Source: Bradyrhizobium ottawaense
GTDB lineage: Bacteria; Pseudomonadota; Alphaproteobacteria; Rhizobiales; Xanthobacteraceae
Assembly: GCF_002278135.3 (NCBI RefSeq)
Contig: NZ_CP029425.2
Coordinates: forward strand, 2,704,001-2,768,000
Direction: 5' to 3'
Length of the DNA stretch: 64,000 nt
The first letter of the stretch is position 1, and each line of letters starts with the position of its first letter. Under the pieces are notes generated by a model. It was given only the letters and a program-made list of their open reading frames with translations. It was not told where the DNA came from and did not search any database. Positions 24,205 to 32,577 of this stretch are shown one piece after another. A program made the position numbers and the translations under genes.

Positions 24205-25050
24205 TCACCCCTTCAGCTTCTCCGCATGCCAGTGCAGATGATCGCCCATGAAGGTCGAGATGAAATAATAGCTGTGGTCGTAGCCCGCCTGACGCCGCAG
24301 CGTCAGCGGGATGCCCGCCTTGCTGCAGGCGGCTTCGAGCAGCTCGGGCTTCAGCTGTTCTTTGAGGAAATTGTCGGCCTCGCCGACGTCGACCAGGAAG
24401 CCCGAAAACTTCGCGCCATCCTCGATCAGCGCCACCGTGTCGTGGCCGCGCCAGGCGTCCTTGTTCGGCCCGAGATAGCCGGTCAGCGCCTTGGTGCCCC
24501 AGGGCACGAGCGAGGGCGCCACGATCGGCGCGAAGGCGCTCGCGGCGCGATAGCGGTGCGGGTTGCGCAGCGCCACCGTCAGCGCGCCGTGGCCGCCCAT
24601 CGAATGGCCCATGATCGATTGCCGTTTGGCGTCGACGGGAAAATTTCCCGCGATGAGCTTGGGCAATTCGTCCGTGACATAGCTCCACATCCGATAATTG
24701 CGCGCGAACGGCTCCTGCGTGGCGTCGACATAGAAGCCGGCCCCTAAGCCGAAATCATAGGCATTGTTGGCGTCGCCCGGCACGTCGGCGCCGCGCGGTG
24801 AGGTGTCGGGCGCGACGAAGATCAGGCCGAGCTCGGCGCAGGCTTTGCGGAATTCGCCCTTCTCGGTGACGTTGGCATGGGTGCAGGTGAGCCCGGACAG
24901 ATACCAGACCACGGGCAGCTTGGCGCCGTCGGCATGCGGGGGAACATAGACCGAGAACACCATGTCGGTTCCGGTCGCCTGGCTGGCATGGCGATACACG
25001 CCCTGCACGCCGCCGTAGGATTTGTTGGTCGAGACAGTCTGAATCGTCAT
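24205..25050 (-). CDS. fghA: S-formylglutathione hydrolase
   Basis: A 281-residue cytoplasmic esterase D-type alpha/beta hydrolase. It converts S-formylglutathione to formate and glutathione, the last step of the glutathione-dependent formaldehyde pathway. The nucleophile is S150 in MGHSMGG; the catalytic His is in YDHSYYF near the C-terminus, and Asp lies in GEADNFL. The conserved C56 is in LSGLTCTHAN. The start at 25050 follows GGAGTGAAGG; an ATG six codons upstream is in frame. The gene fits a methanol-oxidising locus, since XoxF generates formaldehyde. The partner formaldehyde dehydrogenase is not in the window. Confidence 0.95.
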   Translation of the reverse strand: MTIQTVSTNKSYGGVQGVYRHASQATGTDMVFSVYVPPHADGAKLPVVWYLSGLTCTHANVTEKGEFRKACAELGLIFVAPDTSPRGADVPGDANNAYDFGLGAGFYVDATQEPFARNYRMWSYVTDELPKLIAGNFPVDAKRQSIMGHSMGGHGALTVALRNPHRYRAASAFAPIVAPSLVPWGTKALTGYLGPNKDAWRGHDTVALIEDGAKFSGFLVDVGEADNFLKEQLKPELLEAACSKAGIPLTLRRQAGYDHSYYFISTFMGDHLHWHAEKLKG

Positions 25051-25124
25051 GCCTTCACTCCGTGGCATCTCACCACATCAATATTGCAACGCTTGTGTGA
25101 CCGAATTTGTGGCAGCTGCCCGCG

Positions 25125-25745
25125 TCAGGCAACACCGCTGTCGATCGCCAGCCGCACCAGCTCGACCGAGGTCTTCACCCCGAGCTTCTGGCGCATGATC
25201 GACGAGGTGTTGGCGACCGTCTTGTAGGACGATTGCACCAGCCAGGCGATCTCGGACAGGCTCTTGCCGGCGCTGAGCAGCCGCAGGATCTCCATCTCGC
25301 GCGCATTCAGCTTGGACAGCGGGCTTTGCGCCAGCGTCGGCCCCGCAAAGGCGATGCTGCGCGCGATCGCGCTCGGCAGGTACGTGGCGCCGCCGCCGAC
25401 GGCGCGAATCGCCTCGACGAGGTCATCAGGATCGCCGGTCTTGGAGACGTAGCCCTTGGCGCCGCATTCGATCGCGCGCGCGGCAAAGGCCGGGTCGTCG
25501 TTCATGCTGAACATGATGATGCGGGCCTCGGGCGCGCGCTCGAGGATGCGGCGCGCGAGCTCGAAGCCGGAGACGGTCGGCAGATTGATGTCGATGATGC
25601 AGAGGTCGGGGCGTTCGACGATGAAGACGCACTCGCCGTCCTCGGCGTCGGCGGCCTCCAAAATCTCGATCTCGCCCTCGTCGGCCAGCACGGCACGGCA
25701 GCCGGAGGCGACAATGGGATGATCGTCGACGATCAGAATGCGCAT
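25125..25745 (-). CDS. LuxR/NarL-type response regulator
   Basis: A 206-residue two-component regulator. The receiver begins MRILIVDDHPIVASG; the phosphate acceptor is D52 in CIIDINLP, and the conserved Lys is in YVSKTGDP. The C-terminal LuxR-type helix-turn-helix has LNAREMEILRLLSAGKSLSE and SYKTVANTSSIMRQKLGVKT. The start at 25745 follows AAGGAAACGCC. It diverges from the histidine kinase gene (142 bases between them) and is surely its partner. In other alcohol-oxidising bacteria such pairs control quinoprotein genes; target is inferred from context. Confidence 0.95.
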   Translation of the reverse strand: MRILIVDDHPIVASGCRAVLADEGEIEILEAADAEDGECVFIVERPDLCIIDINLPTVSGFELARRILERAPEARIIMFSMNDDPAFAARAIECGAKGYVSKTGDPDDLVEAIRAVGGGATYLPSAIARSIAFAGPTLAQSPLSKLNAREMEILRLLSAGKSLSEIAWLVQSSYKTVANTSSIMRQKLGVKTSVELVRLAIDSGVA

Positions 25746-25887
25746 AGGCGTTTCCTTGTGACAGCGTCGGCCTGTTTCGCGCCCGGCCGGGATTGCTGTA
25801 CGCTTCCGATTAGATATCCGCCGCTTCGCCGCTGTCAACGTCATCGGACAGCGGCGGGCGAGGCTTCGCGAGGCACGGGCGACACCA

Positions 25888-27246
25888 ATGTGGCAAAATC
25901 TATCCTTGCGCGGGCGCATCAACCTCTTGCTGGCGCTGCTGCTGGCGCTGGGGCTCGCCGTGAATATCGGCCGCCAGGTCGCCGAGGCAGGTCCCCGCGT
26001 GCAGGCCGAGGACCAGAGCGTGATCCGGCTCGCGCGCGAATTCATCGAGATGATCGTGGCCGATCTCAACGAGGCGCCCGATCCGGATGCCAGGCTGAAC
26101 CAGATCGCGCGCGATCTCAGCCGCCTGCGCCATGTCAGCATCACGCTTCGGGACACCGGCGGCAATCCGCAGACGCCGCCCCGGCTTGACACTGACGCCG
26201 ACATGCGCGGGCCGCCGGCCTGGTTCGTCAGCCTGGTCCATCCCGAGCAGACCGCGGTGAGCGTGCCGGTCTCGATCCATGGCAAGCCCGGATCGCTCCT
26301 GATCACCTCGCATCCCGATGACGAGATCGCGGAGATCTGGGACGGCATCGTGACCCAGCTCGAGGTCGGCACGGCGATCGCGCTGGCGCTGTTTTTCCTG
26401 ATGATGAAAGTGGTCGGCCGGGCGCTGGCCCCGCTCCAGTCTCTGGCGGAGGCAATGGGGAAGCTCGAAGGCGGACATTACGAGGCCCGCGTCGCGCCGG
26501 GCGGCGCGCCGGAGCTCGCCGCAATCTGCACCAAGCTCAACCACCTTGCCGCAACCCTCGGTGAGGCGGTCGAGGACAAGCGGCGCCTCGCCGAGCGGGC
26601 GGTGTCGCTCCAGGACATCGAGCGCAAGGAGATCGCGCGCGAGCTCCACGACGAGTTCGGGCCGTATCTGTTCTCGCTGCGGGCGCATGCCGGCGCCCTG
26701 GCGAAGCAGGCGGATGGACGCGTCCCGAATGCGGAGGCGGTGCGAAAACATGGCAGCGCCATGCTGGAGCAGATCAACGCGCTGCAGCAGTTCAACCGCC
26801 GCGTGCTGGAGCGCCTCCGCCCCGTCGGCCTTGCCGAGCTCGGGCTGCGCCAGGCGCTCGAGTCGCTGTCGCGGCTGTGGCGGGAGTCGCATCCGGATGT
26901 CGCGATCGAGACCGTGATCTCGCCGTCGCTCGGGGTCACCGGCGAGACCGCCGATCTCACCATCTATCGCATCGTGCAGGAGGCGCTCACCAACGTGTTC
27001 CGCCACGCCGGCGCGACCTCGGTCAATGTCGTCATCGAGCCGGCGCAGCAGATGGCGCAGGACGGCCGCTGCTGCGCGCGGGTGCGGGTCAGCGACAATG
27101 GCCGCGGCATGGAGCCGGGCCAGAAGCTCGGCTTCGGCCTCGTCGGCATGCGTGAGCGGATTCTGGCGCTGGGCGGCACGCTCAACGTCGTCTCCGGCGA
27201 TGGCGGTTTGACCGTGGAAGCGCTGGTTCCGACCGCGGCCGCCTGA
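25888..27246 (+). CDS. NarL-type sensor histidine kinase
   Basis: A 452-residue membrane kinase. Membrane segments are at about 10-28 and 160-177, bracketing a periplasmic sensor of about 130 residues. A HAMP region follows (VVGRALAPLQSLAEAMGKLE). The HisKA_3 box is ERKEIARELHDEFGPYL, with H254 as the phosphorylated residue. The ATPase has IYRIVQEALTNVFRHA (N box), VSDNGRGM (G1) and GFGLVGMRERILALGG (G2). The start at 25888 (MWQNLSLRGR) is well placed. It pairs with the divergent response regulator. The signal sensed (a lanthanide, alcohol or aldehyde) is unknown. Confidence 0.95.
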   Translation: MWQNLSLRGRINLLLALLLALGLAVNIGRQVAEAGPRVQAEDQSVIRLAREFIEMIVADLNEAPDPDARLNQIARDLSRLRHVSITLRDTGGNPQTPPRLDTDADMRGPPAWFVSLVHPEQTAVSVPVSIHGKPGSLLITSHPDDEIAEIWDGIVTQLEVGTAIALALFFLMMKVVGRALAPLQSLAEAMGKLEGGHYEARVAPGGAPELAAICTKLNHLAATLGEAVEDKRRLAERAVSLQDIERKEIARELHDEFGPYLFSLRAHAGALAKQADGRVPNAEAVRKHGSAMLEQINALQQFNRRVLERLRPVGLAELGLRQALESLSRLWRESHPDVAIETVISPSLGVTGETADLTIYRIVQEALTNVFRHAGATSVNVVIEPAQQMAQDGRCCARVRVSDNGRGMEPGQKLGFGLVGMRERILALGGTLNVVSGDGGLTVEALVPTAAA

Positions 27247-27412
27247 TCGCTCTCCCGAGGTGATCGGGAAAAATTCCCGATTTAGTCGGGAAAACGGGAG
27301 CGGATAGCGCCCGATCTTTTGTGGCTGGCGCGCGACCGGCTGCCGATTACACTTCGTCTCAACCAATCGGCGAAAATCAAAACAGCCGGTGGTCACGGAT
27401 GGGAAGGCGGGG

Positions 27413-29884
27413 ATGGGCAAGGTTCTTTCGTTCAAGCGTCGTTTGTTGATGGCCTCGGTGTCGACCGGTCTGGTGTCCGGGGTGGTTTTGGCGGGCCCCG
27501 CCGGGGCCGCGCAAGACGAGGAGACCAACGTCCAGAATCTGCCGCCGGTCGAAGTGGCGGCACCGCCGCCGTCGGTGGCGAGGCGTACCGCGCCGACGCG
27601 ACCCGTCGCGCGCATCGGGGCAGCGTCGTCCGCCGCGCCGAAGACACGGCTTTATGTCTACCCGACCTCGCCGGGCATCGGCAGAGGCCTCGATGTCGAC
27701 AAGGTCCCGTCGGCGATCAACGCCGTCGATGCCAGCCAGATCAAGCGCACCGGTTCGCTGAACGTCACCGACGCGCTGCGCGACAACATCGCCGGCGTCA
27801 ACATCACCGAGGTCACCGGCAATCCGTTCCAGCCGGATGTCGAATTCCGTGGCTTTGTCGCTTCGCCCGTGACCGGCACGCCGCAAGGCCTTGCGGTGTA
27901 TCAGAACGGCGTCCGCATCAACGAGGCCTTCTCGGACGCGGTCAATTGGGACCTGATCCCCACCGCCGCGATCAGGTCGGTGACGCTGGTGACCAACAAT
28001 CCCGCCTTCGGCCTCAACGCGCTCGGCGGCGCCATCAACCTGCAAATGAAGGACGGCTTCACCTATCAGGGCGCCGAGATCGACGTCATGGGCGGCTCGT
28101 TCGGCCGCGTCCAGGGCTCGGCGCAATGGGGCAAGCAGGTCGACAAGAACTACGGCGTCTATGCCGCGCTCGAAGGCCTGCGCGACAATGGCTTCCGCAA
28201 CTTCTCGCAATCAACGGTGCGGCGTTTCTACGGCGATGTCGGCTACAAGGCCGGCGACAGCGAATTCCACGCCAATATGGGCGTCGCCAAGAACGATTTC
28301 GGCGCCAGCGCCACCGTTCCGGCCGAACTGCTCGACAAATATTGGGGCGCGACCTACACCACGCCGCAGACCACGTCCAACCGCGTCGGCTATCTCAACC
28401 TGACCGGAAAGGCCGATCCGACGCCGACCTGGACGCTCGAAGGCACCGCGCATGTGCGCAGGTACGAGCAGAAGCTCGTCGACGGCAATCCGACCGATGT
28501 GCAGGAATGCGCCGTTCTGGGCCTGTTGTGCTTCGGTGACGATGCGACGCCGGCCAACGGCACCAATGGCGCGCAGCTCGTAAATCCCTATCCGCTCGGA
28601 ACCATCCTCGGCGAGATCGACCGGAGCACGATCCGTTCGACCACCTTCGGCGTATCAGGGCAGGCCACCAACACCGATCAACTGTTCGGGCACGACAACC
28701 GCTTCGTGATGGGCACGACCTATGACGCCAGCGTCACACGCTACAACGCCACCGCCGAGATCGGCTCGATCGGAGAAAATTACGTCGTCAGCGGTAGCGG
28801 CCTATTCCTGGGGCCGACCGGTCAGCCGGAAACAATTGCCGGTCCCGTCTCGCTGCGGACCGTCAACCAATATAACGGCCTGTATGCGATGGACACGTTC
28901 AACGTCACGGATGCCTTCGCCGTCACCGGCGGCGGCCGCTTCAACGTGGCGCGCATCAGCCTGGAGGATCAGCTCGGGACTGATCTCAACGGCGATCATA
29001 CCTTCACCCGCTTCAACCCAGTGATCGGCGGCACCTACAAGATCACGCCGGGGCTGACTGCCTATGCCGGCTATTCCGAGGCCAACCGCGTGCCGACGCC
29101 GCTCGAGCTCGGCTGTTCCGATCCGGCCCGTCCCTGTTTGATCGCGGCGTTTCTGGTTTCCGATCCGCCGCTCAAGCAGGTCGTGTCCAAGACCGTGGAG
29201 GCAGGCCTGCGCGGCACCAAGGAGCTGAACATCGGCACCCTCGGCTGGAAGATCGGCGGCTTCCGCGCCACCAATTATGACGACATCGTCGCGGTGCCCG
29301 TGGTCGGACGGACCGGCTTCGGCTATTTCTCCAATGTCGGCCGGACCCGCCGGCAGGGCCTCGAGGCCGAGGTCAACATCAAGTCGCCGACGCTCCAGTT
29401 CCAGGCAAGCTACGCCTTCGTCGACGCGCGCTTCCTCGATCCGCTGGAACTCGGCTCCGAAAGCCCGTTGGCCGACCCGGCCAGCGAGACCATCCAGGTC
29501 AGGCCCGGCAACCAGCTCCCCGCGATCCCGCGCCACCGCATCAAGGTCGGCATCGACTATGCCGTGACCGACGTCTGGAAGGTCGGCGGCAACGCGCTGT
29601 TCGTCTCCAGCCAGTACCTGGTCGGCGACGAGTCGAACCAGTTCGCGAAACTGCCGTCCTATACCGTGTTCAATCTCCACACCTCCTACCAGGTGGCGAA
29701 GAACATCCAGCTCTATGGCAAGGTCGACAACATCTTCGACAAGCGCTACGCGACCTACGGCCAGTTCTTCGACACGGGAGCCTTGCCCAACTTCACCAAC
29801 GGCGGCAACGACTTCACCGATCCGCACTCGCTGAGCCCGGCGAGGCCACGCGCGTTCTACGCGGGCATGCGGGTGACGTTCTAG
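27413..29884 (+). CDS. TonB-dependent outer-membrane receptor, candidate lanthanide-complex receptor
   Basis: An 823-residue outer-membrane receptor. The signal peptide (LLMASVSTGLVSGVVLAGPA, ending AGAAQ) is followed by a Pro-rich stretch and a plug domain from about residue 85: VDKVPSAINAVDASQIKRTG, DALRDNIAGVNITEVTGNPF, then VTLVTNNPAFGLNALGGAIN. The barrel ends with GKVDNIFDKRYATYGQFF and AGMRVTF (C-terminal Phe). The start at 27413 follows GGGAAGGCGGGG. It follows the sensor kinase, 167 bases downstream, in the same direction. In Methylobacterium the lanthanide receptor LutH is encoded near lut genes, so this is the candidate for that role; sequence alone cannot show the ligand. Confidence 0.93.
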   Translation: MGKVLSFKRRLLMASVSTGLVSGVVLAGPAGAAQDEETNVQNLPPVEVAAPPPSVARRTAPTRPVARIGAASSAAPKTRLYVYPTSPGIGRGLDVDKVPSAINAVDASQIKRTGSLNVTDALRDNIAGVNITEVTGNPFQPDVEFRGFVASPVTGTPQGLAVYQNGVRINEAFSDAVNWDLIPTAAIRSVTLVTNNPAFGLNALGGAINLQMKDGFTYQGAEIDVMGGSFGRVQGSAQWGKQVDKNYGVYAALEGLRDNGFRNFSQSTVRRFYGDVGYKAGDSEFHANMGVAKNDFGASATVPAELLDKYWGATYTTPQTTSNRVGYLNLTGKADPTPTWTLEGTAHVRRYEQKLVDGNPTDVQECAVLGLLCFGDDATPANGTNGAQLVNPYPLGTILGEIDRSTIRSTTFGVSGQATNTDQLFGHDNRFVMGTTYDASVTRYNATAEIGSIGENYVVSGSGLFLGPTGQPETIAGPVSLRTVNQYNGLYAMDTFNVTDAFAVTGGGRFNVARISLEDQLGTDLNGDHTFTRFNPVIGGTYKITPGLTAYAGYSEANRVPTPLELGCSDPARPCLIAAFLVSDPPLKQVVSKTVEAGLRGTKELNIGTLGWKIGGFRATNYDDIVAVPVVGRTGFGYFSNVGRTRRQGLEAEVNIKSPTLQFQASYAFVDARFLDPLELGSESPLADPASETIQVRPGNQLPAIPRHRIKVGIDYAVTDVWKVGGNALFVSSQYLVGDESNQFAKLPSYTVFNLHTSYQVAKNIQLYGKVDNIFDKRYATYGQFFDTGALPNFTNGGNDFTDPHSLSPARPRAFYAGMRVTF

Positions 29885-29973
29885 GCGCGAAGGCGCAGCC
29901 GGCCGCGCCGGGGCAGAGAGTTCCCCGCCGCCTCGGGCGGACGGCTTGCGTAGAATGTCCTGCCTCCGGCATC

Positions 29974-30333
29974 ATGCGCCCGGAGGCTCGCTTTGCCGTG
30001 TCGTTGAAAAATCCGGGTGCCGTCGCTGCTATCGTTTCAGCGCTCCGACATGTTTACGGCGATGAGGTCGCCCGCCTCATGCTCGTCGAGGGCATGAGCC
30101 TGGCCGACCTGATCGATGCGATGTTTTCTGCGCCATTGACGCATCGCGAGGCCGTTCGAGATATCACCGACGGATTGGACGATTTTGTCATTTCACCAGA
30201 CCTCGGTCTCATGTGGCACCTCAGGTACATCTACGCAGACGAGCCCGGCTCCCTGCACGTCGTGGACATGGAAATCGCCACGCCGAATGGCACGCTGGCA
30301 AGCAGAGACGTCTGGCTTCGTCTGGTCTCCTAA
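29974..30333 (+). CDS. Hypothetical protein
   Basis: A 119-residue soluble protein beginning MRPEARFAVSLKNPGAVAAI. It has a plausible mixed fold (ALRHVYGDEVARLMLVEGMS, LGLMWHLRYIYADEPGSLHV). Codon use is a little less GC-biased than its neighbours. No signal peptide, membrane segment or known motif is seen. It stands alone after the TonB receptor. I do not recognise a family, and the start is uncertain. Confidence 0.5.
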   Translation: MRPEARFAVSLKNPGAVAAIVSALRHVYGDEVARLMLVEGMSLADLIDAMFSAPLTHREAVRDITDGLDDFVISPDLGLMWHLRYIYADEPGSLHVVDMEIATPNGTLASRDVWLRLVS

Positions 30334-30435
30334 AGGCAAGCCGTTTTCGCTGCCAATCCTTCGGCTTGGGAAGCGCCGACAGCTTGCAGGCCGCGCTCTG
30401 CGACTGACAAACCGGGAGTTGGCGCGAACCGGATC

Positions 30436-31311
30436 TTAGTCCCGGCTCAGCCGTTCTCTCAGGAATTCGATGAAGCGTTGCGTCTTGGCGGGGAGCAGCC
30501 GGGTTTCGGTGACCGCGTAGATGGTCATCGGCAAGCCCTGCCATTGCGGCATGATACGGCGTAGTCGGCCGGCTGCGACTTCATCGGCGACGATCTCTTG
30601 CGGCATGAACGTGATGCCCATGTCGAGCGTCGCCAGGCGGCGGAGCATGCCGATGCTGTTGAGGTGGAAACGGCCGCTGACGCCGGCTTCGACCGTTTGC
30701 GTTCCGTTTTGCAGCGTCCAGCTGCCCACCCTGGTCTGGCAGAGACATTGATGGTGCGCGAGGTCCGCCGGTTCGTTCGGCTCGCCGTTCTCTTCGAGAT
30801 AGCGCGGCGAGGCGTAGAGATGGCCGTGCAGGCGAGCGAGCGGCCGCGCGATCATATGGGAGGCCTCGGATTCTCCGACGCGGATCGCCAGGTCGTAGGG
30901 CTCGGAGACCAGATCGACGCGCCGCGGCGTCAGGTCGAACTCGAAATCGATGCCGGGATATTGCCGTGCGAATTCGGTGATCAACGGCGCCAGATAGGTG
31001 TTGGCGAAATCCACCGGCAGTGAGACGCGCAGCAGTCCGCTCGGCCGCGCCAGCATCTCGCCGAGTTGCTCGTGCGCCAGGCGCGCTTCGTCGACGATGC
31101 GCTTGCAGCGCTCGAAATAAAGCTGGCCGGCTTCGGTCAATTCGATCCTGCGCGTCGTCCGGTTCAGCAGGCGAAGCCCGATTTCCTTCTCCAGGAGGCC
31201 GATCCGTCGCGACAGGGTGGAGTTGGGCATGTCGAGGATCGCCGCGGCGCCCCGGAAGCTCCTGGCCTTCACGACCTCGACGAAGAGCGCCATGTCGTTC
31301 AACAGCTCCAT
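30436..31311 (-). CDS. LysR-family transcriptional regulator
   Basis: A 291-residue regulator. The N-terminal winged helix-turn-helix reads MALFVEVVKARSFRGAAAIL, then MPNSTLSRRIGLLEKEIGLR and LLNRTTRRIELTEAGQLYFE. The C-terminal effector domain has LRVSLPVDFANTYLAPLITE. The start at 31311 (MELLNDMALF) is preferred to an in-frame ATG eight codons earlier. It diverges from the Old Yellow Enzyme gene, 103 bases away, and probably controls it, as is usual for LysR-reductase pairs. Confidence 0.95.
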   Translation of the reverse strand: MELLNDMALFVEVVKARSFRGAAAILDMPNSTLSRRIGLLEKEIGLRLLNRTTRRIELTEAGQLYFERCKRIVDEARLAHEQLGEMLARPSGLLRVSLPVDFANTYLAPLITEFARQYPGIDFEFDLTPRRVDLVSEPYDLAIRVGESEASHMIARPLARLHGHLYASPRYLEENGEPNEPADLAHHQCLCQTRVGSWTLQNGTQTVEAGVSGRFHLNSIGMLRRLATLDMGITFMPQEIVADEVAAGRLRRIMPQWQGLPMTIYAVTETRLLPAKTQRFIEFLRERLSRD

Positions 31312-31414
31312 CGAATTATCCCATATGTGGATCAATCTGTTCCATTATATGGCATTTATTCCATTGGCTGGAAGCTCCATCTCCCTTCTCTGCATCACCG
31401 AGAAGGAACTCGCC

Positions 31415-32488
31415 GTGAATTCACTCTTCAGTCCCGTCCGCGTCGGCGGACTTGAACTTCCGAACCGCCTGGTCATGGCGCCCATGACGCGCTCGCGCGC
31501 CGATGCCAACGGCGTTCCCGGCGGCCTCGCCGCCGAATATTACGCGCAGCGCGCCGGCGTCGGCCTGATCGTCACCGAGGGCACCCAGCCGTCCGATGAC
31601 GGGCAGGGCTACATGACCACGCCGGGCATCTACACGCCCGCGCATGTCGCCGGTTGGCGCAAGGTCACCGACGCCGTGCACGCCAAGGGGGGCCATATCT
31701 TCATCCAACTCATGCATGCCGGACGCATGTCGCATCCCGACAACACGCCGCATCACCGGTCGGGCGTGGCCCCGTCCGCGATCGCGCCCGATACGCCGAT
31801 GTTCACGCCGAAGGGCATGCAGGATATCCCGCAGCCCCGGTCGCTCGCGATCGATGAAGTGCGCCGGACCGTCGGCGACTTCCGCGATGCCGCGCGTCAC
31901 GCCATCGCGGCGGGCGCGGACGGCGTCGAGATCCATGGCGCGAACGGCTATCTGGTCCAGCAGTTCATTGCGCCGAGCGCGAACACCCGGACCGACGCCT
32001 ATGGCGGCTCGATCGAAAATCGCGCGCGTTTCGCCGTCGAGGTTGCGGCGGCCATCGCCGCGGAGATCGGCGCGGACAAGACGGCGATCCGCCTGTCTCC
32101 AGGCATCACGATGTGGGGCATCGACGAAGGCGCCGAAGGACCGGACCTCTATCGCCATCTGGTCGCTGAGCTCGACAAGCTTTCGCTCGCCTACCTTCAC
32201 ATCATGCATCAGGGCGACGATCACCTGCTCGCCGACCTCCGCAGACTGTGGCGCGGCAAGCTGATCGTGAACAGGCCGGGCCGTCCGCGCGATCGTATCG
32301 GTTCCGACGTCGCCGCGGGGCTGGCCGATCTGGAAGCATACGGCCAGATGATCCTGGCGAATCCCGATTTTCCGACCCGCCTGAAATCCGGTGCGCCGCT
32401 GAACGAGGCCGACCGCAGGACGTTCTTCGGCGGTGATGCAAGCGGGTACACCGACTATCCCGCATGGGACGCGGCTGCCGCCGTCTGA
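31415..32488 (+). CDS. NADH:flavin oxidoreductase of the Old Yellow Enzyme family
   Basis: A 357-residue FMN-dependent TIM-barrel reductase. It opens NSLFSPVRVGGLELPNRLVM and MAPMTRSRADANGVPG. Active-site features are IQLMHAGRMSHPDNTP, then GVEIHGANGYLVQQFIAPSA and NTRTDAYGGSIENRARF. The FMN-phosphate region is near GLADLEAYGQMILANPDFP. These enzymes reduce activated alkenes (enones, N-ethylmaleimide, nitro compounds). A GTG start at 31415 is used, with AAGGA nine bases before; no ATG fits. Divergent from the LysR gene and 89 bases upstream of the SDR gene. Confidence 0.93.
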   Translation: MNSLFSPVRVGGLELPNRLVMAPMTRSRADANGVPGGLAAEYYAQRAGVGLIVTEGTQPSDDGQGYMTTPGIYTPAHVAGWRKVTDAVHAKGGHIFIQLMHAGRMSHPDNTPHHRSGVAPSAIAPDTPMFTPKGMQDIPQPRSLAIDEVRRTVGDFRDAARHAIAAGADGVEIHGANGYLVQQFIAPSANTRTDAYGGSIENRARFAVEVAAAIAAEIGADKTAIRLSPGITMWGIDEGAEGPDLYRHLVAELDKLSLAYLHIMHQGDDHLLADLRRLWRGKLIVNRPGRPRDRIGSDVAAGLADLEAYGQMILANPDFPTRLKSGAPLNEADRRTFFGGDASGYTDYPAWDAAAAV

Positions 32489-32577
32489 GGACGGGCGGTC
32501 ATCACATTCATCGGCTCTGCACCGCGACCGCGGCGCAGAGCGCTCATTTTCATCAATGCTTGCGGAAGGCACCTGAA

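Noticed and set aside
27389..27412. Upstream GTG start for the TonB-dependent receptor
   Set aside because: The ATG at 27413 has a purine-rich ribosome site directly upstream and a better signal peptide.
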